From the NCBI GenBank assembly GCA_043228905.1, contig JBHGNT010000004.1, positions 25,668,001 to 25,732,000 on the forward strand: DNA of 64,000 bases, read 5' to 3'. Source of the DNA: Azolla caroliniana. Taxonomy: Eukaryota > Polypodiophyta. Under the pieces are notes generated by a model. That model did no database searches. It was not told the origin of the DNA and saw only the letters and a program-made list of their open reading frames with translations. Position numbers and translations under genes: made by a program. Shown one piece after another: positions 1 through 13,145 of the stretch. The stretch's first letter is position 1. Every line of letters starts with the position of its first letter.

Positions 1-2933
1 AATCAGTCTTTTCAACAACAACTTTCACATTGTCTCTGGGCGTAGTAGTGTCACCTTGGACATGAGCATCCCATTCCTCTTCTAGCATGAGTGATGATAA
101 GGTCTTCTCATTTGGAACAGTCGGTAGCAACAAAGACTTGTTTTTAGTAGACACATCATTGGCTATGTAACCACCTGTCATCATTGACCTCATTTGCTCA
201 AAAAACAAAACTTGGACAATGATCCGTAGTGGAAGATGTTCATTTTGGGCTACATGCATGCACACATCCATAGATAGCTTCTTACAATCAAGAAGCCTAC
301 AAATTCTTTTCTTCTCAGCCTTTGTCAGTTCTTTATGTTCCTGCAGTGTCGCACCATTAGCTAATGTCCAACTGTCTCAAAAAGATTAGTTGTCTGCATA
401 CTACAATTGTTTACTTATAGGGAAAAACACCAAACTACCCCTAACTGTTTGGGTATTGGGTTATTCCTCATAATTGCCCAACAAGTTAGGGGTTTTCTGA
501 TGTGTTTAGTCCTTTACTATGTTTATAAAAAGCCGGGTGTAATCATACCTTGAGGTACACATCAATCGCTCTATAAAGACCATCGTGAACCTGTCGAGCG
601 AAGCCAGGCACGAGCTCAGCGAGACCAATGAATTTGGACAATGTCAAGTTCGGGTCTTTTGCTATCTCAGCCAAATATGCATCCACAAGCTTTGAAACCC
701 TCAACATGGAGCTACTTATAATAGATGAAGTAGAAGATTGGGTCTCATGAATGACACCACCTTCACCTATGAGACTGGTTTTGATGCAGGGAGGAGCTAA
801 TTCGGGCCTGGTTTCTCGAGCCATAAAATGCTCTAGAATGGATTGAATCATATCTACATCATAAACTGATTCATTTGCATAAGAGAAAGAAGGTATGAGA
901 ATATCATTCAATGATGCATCGTCCAATTGCATTCCGATCCTTCTTGTGAGATCCATTTTCAAAGGCAATGCAGCATCGAGTAACAATGCTGCCTTGAGTA
1001 ATTTAAGCATAAAGGTACATGAATAGGAACCTTTTTCCGAGGGCAAGAGACTGACAATGACCTCTAAGAAATGCCGATGCTTCGATACCATCTCTATGTC
1101 GCCGTAATCATCGGCATAGGAAGCATCCACAGGGACAAGATTCACCTTCTGGTCCTTTAATATGGTCGGCAAGCATTTGTAAGCATATACCATAAGCGCT
1201 TTCCAAATCACACCACTCCCTATCCTCCCTTTAGATTTGATGGCCGATACTACCCTATGGTAAAGATCAATGTCCAATTGACAAATATCTTCTACCCACC
1301 AATCACTTGGAGCCATCTTCTTCTCATCCATATTTTGATGAGCAGCATTACCATCCAATGGAGTGGCACTTTGATTGGTTGGGATGGTCCCAGGCCTCAA
1401 TGTCGAGGGATTAGAGACTCTGGTGTAAGTGAATGACCAAGTGACTTTGGCCTGATCCACAGATGCCATCGAGGCAATTGAATCAATGCATGTGGCAACA
1501 AGCCTGAGATCTTCGGCCCATGGAAGGAGTAATTTGGTGGATTGAAGGCTAATAATACAATCTTTCCAAGCTCGAAAGATACACGAGTTCAAGAAATAAT
1601 CTATCATAAAGATGAGGTTTCCTTTTTCCATCTCTTCAGTCATTTCCAAGTATTGAGCGGCACAACGTACGGCAATGACATTGAACGCATTGAGAGTAAC
1701 TGCAATGCCATAGCAAAATTTTGCACAAAGCACAAAGGCTTCGGTTGTGCCTGGAATATCTTTGATGTGGATCACTGTGTCAGTATTTGTGACATTGATT
1801 TCTGACACGAGGCTGCGAAGATATCCAGACTTTGACAATAGAGGATACTGCAACCATATGCACATTACAAATACATGGTCCAAACAAGAACAACTAATCT
1901 AGAAAGTTGAGCATGAACAATATTAACAACTTCATCATCATAAGACATCATACATATTAACAACTTCACCATCATAGAAATCTGTACTTATGTCATTGAA
2001 ATTTTAGTTTGTTTTTATTTTATCACCATTGAGATAAAATATTGCGAGAAAGCACACACACTCTTTCCACACATTTTTAATGTAGGAAAGTATGATGAAC
2101 ATCACTGATATTGTAGATATGTTTTACAGGGAATTTTGTAATTCTGGAATCTTTCCAAATAATATCATGTAAATGTAAAACAGACATATACACACAAATA
2201 TAGATGCATTCTCCTTATATAATTAAGAACAATATCATAACAAAGAAGAGAAACCATACCTTATGAAGATGGAATTGTATGCCTCCGGCTTCAATAACCA
2301 AATCACTAGGGAGATCATTCACCACAGTTCTGTTTTTGGGGGAAATAATCAGTAGTCTATCAGAAACCCAATCTTTCTTTTCGAGAACTCGTTTGTAAAA
2401 TTTAACTCAAACCACATTCTTTTAATCACTCCTAATTTCCATAATAATGCATTGCAATTTGCTAATAATATGAAACCGACCAATTTGAAGTAAAATTCAG
2501 TCTAATGACAAAACTGATTTTCCTTACTCGATAAATCTATGCAAACCTTAATATTTATTTGAAAATCACTAGATTTTCCTTCTTGGCAAGAATTCATGTT
2601 AGAATACGAACTCTGTGAAACTAATTTTCCATCTCAATGCATGGATTTGATCTATGTGAAACCCAGTTTCCATCTCAAAACAAATCTACTTCAGAATTAG
2701 TCCATCTCTTCTCAACGAATCTATGTAAAACAATTAACTCATAAAAAACATTCATAATGTGTATAAAAATCCAATCTCCTCCACAACAAATCTATGTAAA
2801 AATCAACTCTGATTACGACCTAAATTCACTATTTCTTGTTTTGTTTTTGTTCTCATAAGATTTTGATCACTTACACAACATTTTCGTGGGTCTTGAATAT
2901 ATCTTGCTTCGATCCAAGCTTCATATGCTTCAT
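1..2933 (-). CDS. NPH3-domain protein, NPY-like (BTB-NPH3), 3' end cut by window
   Basis: Likely adaptor of a CUL3 ubiquitin ligase; NPY proteins act at the plasma membrane in auxin-directed organ formation and PIN polarity. Coding exons read by hand: 2933-2875, 2329-2260, 1847-549 and 340 to beyond position 1. All junctions are GT-AG and phases agree. The start at 2933 gives [13 protein letters not shown], close to the NPY N-terminus. A BTB fold follows ([34 protein letters not shown]; residues about 28-125). The NPH3 domain runs from about residue 222 ([18 protein letters not shown]) past the conserved [13 protein letters not shown], and exon 4 continues with [15 protein letters not shown] and [14 protein letters not shown]. 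The C-terminal tail lies outside the window. A longer ATG at 3006 is out of frame with the spliced product. Family is secure; the NPY clade is inferred from the N-terminus. Confidence 0.88.
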
Positions 2934-3138
2934 TTTTTCCTGTCTTCGTCTTCCTCTGTTGTGATAAAACGAATAGTGTAAAGTAGAAAAGCTTAATGCA
3001 AGCCATGAACCTCTCCGAGCAGCAGGGTATCAGAAAAAAGTTTGAAAACTGATGGAATGCATGATACGAAAAGAAAAAGGGAGAAGGAAAAGCTTAACAC
3101 CATAAACCCTAAAGCAGTTTTTACACGATGGGCGTATT

Positions 3139-3492
3139 AGTATTTAGGGTTAGGGATAGGAGTAGGGTTCAAATGAAAGTAAGGTTAGAGTTAGGGTTCA
3201 AATTTAGGCTAGAGTTAGGAGTAGGGTTCTAATTAGAGTAGGGTTAGCGTTAGGGTTCAAATTAGGGTAGTGTTAGGATAAGGGTTGAAATTAGAGTAGG
3301 GTTAGCGTTAGGGTTCAAATTAGGGTAGGGTTAGGATAAGGGTTCAAATTAGAGTAGGGTTAGCGTTAAGGTCCACATTAAGGCAGGTTTAGGATTACGG
3401 TTCAAATTAGAGTAGGGTTAAGGTCCACATTAAGGTAGGGTTAGGATTACGGTTCAGTTTAGGGTAGCATTAGGGTTAGGGTTTAGGGTACA
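3139..3492. repeat. Degenerate telomere-like minisatellite
   Basis: About 350 bases built from TTAGGG, GTAGGG and TTAGGGTT words separated by 'ttcaaatt' or 'gtccacatt' spacers. A higher-order unit of about 58 bases (ggataagggtt...gtagggttagcgtt...) recurs several times with increasing divergence. It lies just upstream of the NPH3 gene. It resembles an interstitial telomeric repeat that has expanded as a satellite; the plant-type TTTAGGG word is a minority. Confidence 0.7.
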
Positions 3493-6400
3493 AGATTATA
3501 TTAGCTAACTGAAAGTGCTAGTAGGTTCCTAGTGCCTAACAATTTCATGGGTTCATGGAGTAAGCATGACAAACTTTTTACACACACACACATACATGTT
3601 GCGCGTTGGCCCACGAGTTCATACAACTTATCGATAGAAATATGTTCTTGGGAATGTGCATTTTTACGTGATTACATACATTTACAAGAAACTTACGTAA
3701 GTCAAACTATCGTGTGCTCATCATTTTGATGTCGGCCTTCATGAAGCTCGAACTTCCAAGTTCAGATACAACTAATCCACTTTCACATGTGACCATTAAC
3801 CAAAAACGTAAAGCAAGATCATAAATGTTATAATTGTAGTTCCGATTCATGTATTTATGAAGTCTTGACCCCAAATATAAGACAGATGCTCCTATTTAGG
3901 CATCTCATACTTTGCTAGACTTATTGCTCGCTTCCCGTGTTCTTTCCTTAGTCATCTAACATGAGAGGCAACCCATAGTAGAAAACTAATGAGTGTGCGA
4001 GATCACACATTGTCCAAAACCTACTAGTGCACGTTAACAACTTCACTCCATCATCAAACATGAAGTTCATTCTTTGTTTTGAAATAAAGAGTGTTGTGTT
4101 TCCTTATCATCTCTCTTCCTATTTAAATTTATTTTTAAAGTGAGATGTTTTTCCATTTCTTTCTTGACTATACCAAACTCAAAGTTGATTGTGCCAATTT
4201 TCCCTTGATTTGAATTGTGAATTTGTATGTTATTGTATGTTATAAATATATTTGATACCCCATATGAATGTAATTTATTTGTCAACTTTCTTGATTATGA
4301 GCTTGATCTTAATTAAATGTTTTTAAATAAGCAAATACACTTTTTTATTGTATCCTACATGTCAACATAGTTTTATCTATTCATCCATCATTCTTTGCCC
4401 ATGAAGAATCCAATGCTAGGGAAGGATTGATATACTTGACGAGGAGTTGATTGATCACGTGATTCTATTCTCATTTACAAATGAATATTCATTCATTTTA
4501 GGTGAGAACAAAAGACCCTCTAAAACTATGTTTTTAAGTTCAACATGTTGCAATTTTATAGCAAGACCTAGATGGTGTCACTCCATATCCTAAAGTGAAA
4601 AAGGAGAGCCAACAGCCTATGACTTGATCTTGGGGCCAACATTCATCTTGATTGGATGTTTTCACCCTTGCCAACTTCCTAAATCCGTCAAGTCACATTT
4701 TTTATAAGAATGCATCAATTGTGATTTGGAATTTCAAGACACCATTAGATGATAATTCATAGGAACATCTCTTAACAACAGTGAACAGTATTTGGCATCA
4801 ATTGTCATATGCAATGTCAATGACACGTTTGAAGAGTAAGTAGAAAATTAAAGATGCAACATCTCTTAACAACAATGATCTCTCCCTTTTTAGGAAATGA
4901 CATGCTATTCATTATGGGGGTCTCTCCCTTTTTAGGAAATGACATATTATTCATTATGACATATTAGGAAATTGTGTTTCATTGCAAATTGCAAGGAAAG
5001 TGGCAAATTGCAATACCATGACCAATCTTCCGCATAGTGAGTAAGGTTCTCTCTACTACCATATGCTTGGTAATAAATGTAGTGTCAACTAGAATGGACA
5101 TAGATGATCCAATGCCTCTACGAAGAATATCATTCTCCTAGCAAGCATCTGAAAATGCACATCCTAATAACTTCCCTATACCTCTACCTACACATCATAT
5201 GCATATTACATATATAGCTCATCAAGATCATACCTCATCATTCAATGTTAGACCTAGGTTGCTAGTGCATCTCGATTAAGACCTTGCTTTGGTGTGCCAT
5301 TTGTGCACTTTGTAACGAACGCTAGGGTTTGTGAACAAGGATGAGTCACAAGGAATATCGGGGCAACTACTTGTGTCATGGATATACCAAATAATAACTA
5401 TTGGTCTTTTCCCTGCCTAGATAATTTTTGCGATTTGGACAAAGATTGTGCATAATCTCAGAGATTCTTTGGATAACATAAAAGGTAGTACGCAATAGGA
5501 GCTCAAACTATTGGAGTTTCATGCCATCTAGGACAAATGAATATTATTTAGACGGATTTCTGATAATGTGAGTAGTTCTACTCTACACAAAAGTATTTAT
5601 TTAAGTCAATGATTAGAATTTAGAAAGGGGCTCATTACCGAAAGGTACATCTTTTGTGTGCAACCTTAGGGCGTTTTCTTAATACTAATGTAGTATCTTC
5701 TTTTAGAAAAAAAACTATTAGTCTTTTGAAGAAGGTTTTTTAAATGCTCAAATTTAAGAATATTGAGAAAACAAGTGCAAGTTATAGAGCCTTGTCAAAA
5801 TGCAAAGCTACTCCTTGACATAGTTTTGAAGTTGAAAGGTAAAACAACATTGTCTTGCAAAACAAATGAAGTAGCCTAGTTTTGGAGTCAAAAGTGCAAA
5901 ACAAATAAAGTAGCCTTTTTTTGGCACATTGTTTTAGCAATATATATGTTACAATTCACTCAAAGTTATAGCCTAGACATGCATGGATGTCTTGAGTTTT
6001 GAAACAAGTTTTGAATTACGTAATACTATGGAAGAAAGAGTCATTTTGGCAAAGATATTGTACTAAAACTTGAAGAAAATGCAACGAATTTTTATCAAGT
6101 TTCTTGGAGCTAGAGTTCAATTTCACTATCAAAGGATGACATGTAGAGCCTATAATGTTCTTATAATATATGATTTTCAACATTCCTCTTGATATATTTC
6201 ATTGATGTAGCAAAAGGTTATAGATCATGTTATTTACAAAATAGCTCATAAGATTCAAAATTCCAATTGATACATTTTATTTTCAACTTTCTACTTAGTA
6301 CAATAAAAAGGTGAAGAGTATTACTTGGTGTGCTTTAACACGATATTAGCTTAACATGAACCGAATTTCACATGGAGAAGAAATTGCTAATCGTTCCCCA

Positions 6401-9400
6401 TTTTCATAACCTGAATCATGGACATATGAAGTTGTTAGTCAATAGATATAACACATAGAACCTAGTACATCAAATTTTAGTTTATGCTAATATAAACAAT
6501 GCATGATTAAGTCAAAGTAGAATCCTAAGATCCCATTCTATAGGTTCAGCATGTGCAAGTAATAACACACCTTAGAAATGATGAAAAAACACTAGCACAT
6601 GATGCTTTGAGGTAAAACAAAGGCATGACGTAATTTACATGAAAAAAATATGGTAATGTCAATTCCTATTGCCTAACAATGAAATGGTTTCACACTTAAT
6701 CAACATAGATATTGTGTGTGTATGCATATTGGACTTGGAAACAACCTAAATACAACCATTATTTCACTCAAAGTTGGAATACTCTTTCCCGATTTTATAA
6801 GAAAGGATATGTGGAATTAAGAGAAGAATCCAAACTTGTTTAAAAAGCCTAAACATGCATTGATGTCTTGAGTGGGCAATTCATATTATATTTGAAGGGA
6901 TGACATTTCTCGCATTTTATATGGTCTTCTCATGAGTCAATTTGTTAGAAGGAAAAAAACTTAGAAACTTTGTCTTCCTTTACTTCGACATAGACAAATG
7001 TTTCACTTTCGAAGGCATAATGAGTCAAAAAATGCGATGCTTGCATGTTTTATATTGTAAATAAACTAAATGCTAATTTCGAAGGCAATCTTGAAATAAG
7101 AAAAGGTTTTCCATCCCACGGAAAAAATATTTACAATCAAGAACTTGTTTCATGTTGCAAATGTCTATATTACTAATTGTTTGAAAATGAATTCAAGATA
7201 GACTTTCGTAAAGAATCACATAAAGATAACCATGCAAAGATGACAAGTCCCTAGGAAACACAAGAGAATTTTATGAACTACATATATCATGTAAAGATAG
7301 AGAACCATTACTGCAATGAAAAGCATGCACATTTTCTTCTCATAGTACGATATATCCCAATCATTGAATATGTTGTGTTTTATTTATGTTGCATATGTTT
7401 GCATGCCACTGTAGTAATTACATCAACACCTCATGTCTGCATATTAGAGTTACTAATGGTTATTAGTTCATAACAACATTTTTGAAGCTCACAACATTAC
7501 TGAAGTAAATGTGTGTGTATATGTATCTATATCAATGAGTTGATCATAACTACATGTAAAACCAAACCTTTCATAAAGTTTCATTGGTTTGTCCAAATAT
7601 AATTTGATCTTCTCTTGATCTTAGATGCCTCATTGCATATTGGATTAGCATCTAGATATTTTAGATTGTGCACTTTGCACTAGTGTAATGACAAAGAGTT
7701 GAGATATGGCTAGGAAATGCATTTGATGTCTACATGCATGGTTTTCTAATGTCATCTTGTGTTGCATGTGTGCATCAATCTCCCCAATATATATAGAACC
7801 TACATACATTTTCTTCTTCTTTTTGTATGAATACGAGTTCCGGTATTTGGTTCCCTTACCTTGTACAAATTTTTTTAATTATTTAAAAATAATTGAAACT
7901 ATTCCAAAATAGGTTACACTAAATGTGTGTAAAAGTATATTTAAGCAATAAACAATTCAACATGTTCAATTTTTCAACATCAAAATAGCAACATCTCAAC
8001 AAATTCTTCTAGGTGAAGTTTTTTAGTTTTGTCCAGGGTGAGAGGTTATTTTCTCTACAAAGATCTAAAGAAGCTCCTAAATTCAGCAACGATATTACAT
8101 GAAAGGCCTTTGTGTTTTTTATACCCTAGTTGACATTGCCTTTGCTTTTTGTGAGGCTTTGGACATTACATGTTGTTCACACCTTGTAGACTTCTCACCT
8201 TAGTGTGAAATAGTAAAGTGGAGCTAATTAGGCACAAGGGAAAGAAAAACTACAAATGAAGTGGTTAGGGTATCTTATCGGGGATTGAACAAGCTTCTCC
8301 ACTTGAGGAAAGAAATGATTAAGGAGCTTAGTACTTGGCAATTGACAACCGAGTGTGTCAAGTTTATTGAGAATTTTGTCTCCTCAAAATTGAAAAAAGG
8401 CACACATGCTTCATTCTTGTGCATACCATATAATTAATCTTCTTACTCATTTTTAAGCAATATATTTTTAACTCTAATAAGGGTTTTTGTAATAATTTCA
8501 AGGGGAAGACAAAGTTGATAACTTGTGTCTTTGTAATCACATCTTACTTACTATAAACTCGGCAAGTCAATGAAATTTTCTAGGGTTTCTAAATTTAGTT
8601 AGTTTTCTATTAATCATGTCAAGCATTTTTAATAGATCAAGCGAGATGAATTGTCGAGAATGAGTAGGTTTGTTTGGAAATTGCTAGATTTTTTTTTGGC
8701 TCAATCAAGCCTGGAACTAGTAGGTATGCAACCTACACACAATTTCATGTGTAAGGAAAAAACATGAATCACGGACATGGCTTTGGGTTCTACATCAATC
8801 AAAGTTGTCTTGTTCCAAAATTGCTTCTTTTTTCTCAATCAAGCCATAGAACTTAAAGCTTTGGCCAACATACAAAAGTATGAAGAAACAAAAAAGGCAA
8901 TTATGAAACAAGGCAACTTTGTTCATCGAGGTTGGAAATAAGCTCTTACGTAAACATTCTCCAATAAAGTTGTTGCATCTAGTAGATTGAGCTTTGAAAT
9001 ACTAGACATCATCCTCACACTTTTCTTATATAATTAATTTTATTAAAGAGGCCATTAAGATCAAGAATCAAAATGTTACTAGAAGTATCATTGCTCTTTC
9101 ACATTGCGTAAAAGTCACGTGTAGCGCAAATTGATAAGTTTGGATCTACATGAAGGAAAAGCCAATCATACAACATGGTAACAAAAGAATGAGTTACTTC
9201 AAGATCTTCACTAGTCCAATGGTTTGTGCATGCATGTTTGAAGCAATGGTTTTTGAGAACCTAAAAATCATCCAAAAATATCTATCGATTCACCTAATCC
9301 TTCTAGGTTGTGACGATGCTTGAAAGGTCCATCTTTCTCAAAAAAGACCAAGGATGATTTTAGACCTGGCACACTATGGAAAGTTTATTTTGTTGGCACC

Positions 9401-10335
9401 ATCTATCACTAAATTTTGAATTTAAAGTACAAATGATGAGGTTCATACTCATAAATTTTAAGATAAATAACTGGCCTGAATGAACTAGTGCATGGAAGAA
9501 GGGATGGAATGAGATCATTCATACCATATGATAACAGAAGTGAAACGGTGTTTTTGAAAGTAAGGTGGCATGGCAATAGAATAGCCATAATATAGTTGTG
9601 GTCATAAAAAAGGTAGAGCCAATATCCAAGCTCTTCAAGAGTAAGTAGCTAGACATAAAAAGTTTCAAGTGGGATCTGATTTTTTGGCCAAAGAATTGTA
9701 ACTAGAAGTTTCCTTAGCTGTACATTTAGCATTCTGCAACTTGTAAAGAACATCATTAATTTCTAACTACTTTTTGAAAAAGAGGTGTGGTGTCCACGCT
9801 TACCACGCATAACCCAAAAAAAATGGGTTTTGCAAACGTGTTATAAAACAAAGAAATACACCACACGAGTAGGTGGAAAGTGTACCCATTCTTGTTCTTA
9901 TTTTATCCAGGGCGTTTGAGGCAACTTTGTAGCCTGCTTCTGCCCATCACATCCCAATTATAGTAATGTATCACATGGGACATTTTGTGCCTCGGATTTT
10001 TTGAGCATTTCATAGTGTGTGCTTGATCAGCATCAATCCTGGCTCTTCCACTAAATCAGTGGTAAATGACAAGGGTGGGGGTTTACTGCACTAAGGTTTG
10101 GTGGTTATCTTTGTATTGTAAACGCCATTATATGTAATATCTTTGGGTTCTGGAAAGGCTATGGAAGGATGGTGAATCTGCATCAAATTTTGTGGCAATC
10201 TTACACATTTTTGGCCAAAGAGAACATCTTATTGATCATCCACAAATGAGTTGCAACATCTGATGGAAATGTGGAACATCTTTATGAACCTTTCTCATCT
10301 TTTGGAGGAAATGGATGGACACCTAGGTCACTTTC
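3493..10335. other. Gene-poor AT-rich intergenic region
   Basis: No ORF here has a recognisable domain or a plausible splice pattern. The only structured element I see is a 42-base tandem duplication at about 4879-4960 (tctctccctttttaggaaat repeated twice). The rest reads as old, diverged non-coding DNA. Confidence 0.6.
4879..4960. repeat. 42-base tandem duplication
   Basis: Two adjacent near-identical copies beginning tctctccctttttaggaaat, at 4879 and 4921. They differ mainly at gctattc versus attattc. Confidence 0.75.
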
Positions 10336-10346
10336 ATGCCCTTAAT

Positions 10347-13145
10347 TCATGCTTCAGTTTTTGCTAGCAAATATGCCACTTTTCCAGCTTCTGCATGCAT
10401 ACCAGCAGCTGCATATATATTAGCCATGCATATATATGCAAGGCCACATGTCTCATCAACCTCTAATGTTTGGGAAAAGACCCATTTCGCAACCTCCACT
10501 TCTACCCATTTCTGGCAAGCGCCCAATAGAGACAAAAGTAATGGAAGACGATCAGAAGAATGCACTTTTTCGACTAAATTTTTGGCTTCAGCAAAATGGC
10601 CTGCCCTACTGAAGAGGTCAACCATGCAAGTGTAGTGTTCTGATGCCGGAAAAAGATTATATAGAAAATGCATGTCAGTGAACATGATTTGTCCCTCCTT
10701 CACAAGACCAGCATGACTACATGCAATGAGCAAAACATGAAAGCTGAGGAGATCTGGCTCAATACCTTCTGATACCATTTTGTAAAATAAGTCTAAAAGT
10801 TTTCTTGCTTGACCTAGTTGAGCATACCCAGCCATAAGTGAGTTCCACGATGCAACATCCTGTAAATGAATCTCATCAAATACTTCTTGTGCTTTCACTA
10901 TTACTCCACACTTTGCATACATGTCCACCAATGTTGTAGCAAGCATAGCATCTTTTCCCAATAATCCTTGCTTATTTACATCACCATGTACCTCTTCTCC
11001 TATTTCTAGAGATCCAGAGCTACCACATATTTTCAAAATGCAAATGAATATGACTGCGTCAGGGGATAAACCATCATCTTTCATCCGTCTGAAACAATAA
11101 AAAGCTTCATCACTAAGGCCATGCTGGGCATAACCAGAAATCAGTGTTCTCCATGCTACAACATCATGTGTTTGGAGCTGTTCGAATACTTCACGTGCTT
11201 TTTTGAGTACACCACACTTGATATACATGTCGACCAATGTAGTATTAAGCACAATGTCTTTTTCCAATAAACCTCGCTTGTGTACCTCGTCATGTATTCG
11301 TTCCCCTATCGTAAGGGATTCTGCATTCCCACATGCTCTTACAATACAAGCAAAGGTAACAGCATCTGGAGTGATGGCCTCATCATGCATCTGCCTTAAG
11401 CAATTCAAAGCTTCATTGAGAAGCCCATATTGGGCATAGCCAAATATGAGGGCATTCCAGCATACAATATCCCGTTCAGGAAGTTTATCAAACACTTCTC
11501 GTGCTTTTTCCACCATACCACCCTTGGCATACATGTCCACTAATGCTGTACAGAGCACAATGTCTTTTTCTAATAGCCCTTGCTTGAAAATCTTGGCATG
11601 TACCTCAATTCCTATGCGGAGATATCTTGTGCCGCTGCAAGATTTCAAGATGGAAGCAAACGTTACCAAATCAGGAGGAATGCCTTCTTCTTGCATTCGC
11701 CTGAAGCAGAGCAAGATGTCATCACTTCGCCCATGCTCAACATATCCATCCATCAATGCATTGTAAGAGACAACATCCCGTACTACAATCTCATCAAATA
11801 CTTCCTTTGCCTTTTCCAACACGCCACATTTGGCATACATGTCTACGAGTGTTGTTCTTATCATTATGTCTCTCCCCAATAACCCTCGGTTCTTAACTTC
11901 AGCATGTATTTCTTCCCCAATCTCAAGAAATCCTGTGTTTCCACAAGCTTTCAAAATACATGCAAAGGTGACTGGAGTTGGGGAAATTCCCTTCTCTCGC
12001 ATCTGCTTGAAGCAGTTCAAAGCTTCATTGCCCAGTCCCTGTTGAGTATAGCCTGTGATCAATGAGCTCCATGACACAACATCCTTTACCGGAAGCTCAT
12101 TGAACACCTCTTGAGCTTTTCCAAGCATGCCTAATTTGGCATACATGTCCACCAATACATTACCAAGCACAATGTCTTTCTCCAATAACCTCTTCTTCTT
12201 GACCTCAACATGTATAGTTTCTCCCAACTTACGGGATCCCGTGCTACTACAAGCTTTCAAAACACATGCATATGTGATTGCGTCAGCAGAGATGCCCTCA
12301 TCTTGCATCTCTTTGTAACAATTCAACGCTTCATTACCAAGCCCACACTGGACATATCCTGAGATCAATGTACTCCAAGATACCGCATCTCTCACAGGAA
12401 GCTCTTTAAGAACTGTTCGTGCTTTTTCAAGGACGCCACATTTGGCATACATACCCACCAATGATGTCCCGAGCATAACATTTTTAGCCAATAGCCCTTG
12501 TTTACGAACCTCAGCATGTACCTCTTCTCCTATCTCAAGACATCGTATGTTTCCACAAGCTTTTAAAATGAAAGTAAAAGTGAAAGAATCAGGAGAAATA
12601 CCCTCATTTCTCATTTGCTTAAACCAATTTAAAGCTTCATCAGGAAGACCTTGCTGGACATAAGAAGCGATGAGTGCACTCCATGATACAACATCTCGTT
12701 CCGGAAGCTCGTCAAACACCTTTTGTGCTTCTTTGATGGATCCACATTTAGAATACATTGAAATCAAGGCCGTATTGACATAGATGTCATTGGAAAATGA
12801 TACTTCTTTCTTTGACCAAAGATCAGCATGTATTCTACGGGCTTTTTGAAGGTCTTTTTCTCTGCCACATGACTTGATCAAGTTCAAAAGCGCAAGACGG
12901 TCTTGGGAAGAAGCACGAGGAAATACCTTGTTTGTTGAATCGATTTGAAGCTGAAATCGACCTTCATTTGGGTCGTGTCCCGCGAGCTTCTCTTGAAGCC
13001 TAGGCGGATTTGATCTTCGGTCGACCCATAAAGGCTCCCTATTCTGTTTATGCCTGAAATTAGGAAACCTAGTGCTTACCTGCAAAGAGCAAAAAGAAAA
13101 GAAACTGAAGTGAAAATGCAAGGCCAAAAGCGCACAAAACATCAC
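10347..13145 (-). CDS. PLS-class pentatricopeptide repeat protein, truncated E domain
   Basis: Organelle-targeted, sequence-specific RNA-binding protein of the kind used in plastid or mitochondrial RNA editing and processing. The ORF has 932 residues. From about residue 75 there are seven successive P-L-S blocks of about 101 residues, each with a (D/A)VVSW-type P motif (VSWSALIASY, VSWSTLISGY, VSWSSLITGY, VSYNALMDGY, VCWNALIFGY, VAWRTLISGY, ASWNSLMAGY), then LKACGN and LVDMYAKCG elements. An ACSHAG motif and an E1-like segment (YICMANIYAAAGMHAEAGKV) close the protein. The usual E2 and DYW domains are absent: the stop comes right after E1. The extreme N-terminus is uncertain, because a pyrimidine-rich tract ending TTTGCAG at 13080 could be a 3' splice site, so the first 22 residues may be intron. 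Plus-strand ORFs within this span are shadows. Confidence 0.9.
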   Translation of the reverse strand: MMFCALLALHFHFSFFSFCSLQVSTRFPNFRHKQNREPLWVDRRSNPPRLQEKLAGHDPNEGRFQLQIDSTNKVFPRASSQDRLALLNLIKSCGREKDLQKARRIHADLWSKKEVSFSNDIYVNTALISMYSKCGSIKEAQKVFDELPERDVVSWSALIASYVQQGLPDEALNWFKQMRNEGISPDSFTFTFILKACGNIRCLEIGEEVHAEVRKQGLLAKNVMLGTSLVGMYAKCGVLEKARTVLKELPVRDAVSWSTLISGYVQCGLGNEALNCYKEMQDEGISADAITYACVLKACSSTGSRKLGETIHVEVKKKRLLEKDIVLGNVLVDMYAKLGMLGKAQEVFNELPVKDVVSWSSLITGYTQQGLGNEALNCFKQMREKGISPTPVTFACILKACGNTGFLEIGEEIHAEVKNRGLLGRDIMIRTTLVDMYAKCGVLEKAKEVFDEIVVRDVVSYNALMDGYVEHGRSDDILLCFRRMQEEGIPPDLVTFASILKSCSGTRYLRIGIEVHAKIFKQGLLEKDIVLCTALVDMYAKGGMVEKAREVFDKLPERDIVCWNALIFGYAQYGLLNEALNCLRQMHDEAITPDAVTFACIVRACGNAESLTIGERIHDEVHKRGLLEKDIVLNTTLVDMYIKCGVLKKAREVFEQLQTHDVVAWRTLISGYAQHGLSDEAFYCFRRMKDDGLSPDAVIFICILKICGSSGSLEIGEEVHGDVNKQGLLGKDAMLATTLVDMYAKCGVIVKAQEVFDEIHLQDVASWNSLMAGYAQLGQARKLLDLFYKMVSEGIEPDLLSFHVLLIACSHAGLVKEGQIMFTDMHFLYNLFPASEHYTCMVDLFSRAGHFAEAKNLVEKVHSSDRLPLLLSLLGACQKWVEVEVAKWVFSQTLEVDETCGLAYICMANIYAAAGMHAEAGKVAYLLAKTEA

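Noticed and set aside
2803-3006. 67-residue ORF beginning MACIKLF as the NPH3 start
   Set aside because: The frame from ATG 2933 gives the NPY-type N-terminus and splices in phase to the next exon; the 3006 frame does not.
3139-3492. CRISPR-like array
   Set aside because: Repeats are telomere-like and degenerate with no unique spacers, and this is a plant nuclear genome.
10336-12663. Several plus-strand ORFs across the PPR gene
   Set aside because: They are antisense shadows of the repetitive PPR coding sequence. Their repeated MAYMSTN and SPISR peptides mirror the PPR units.
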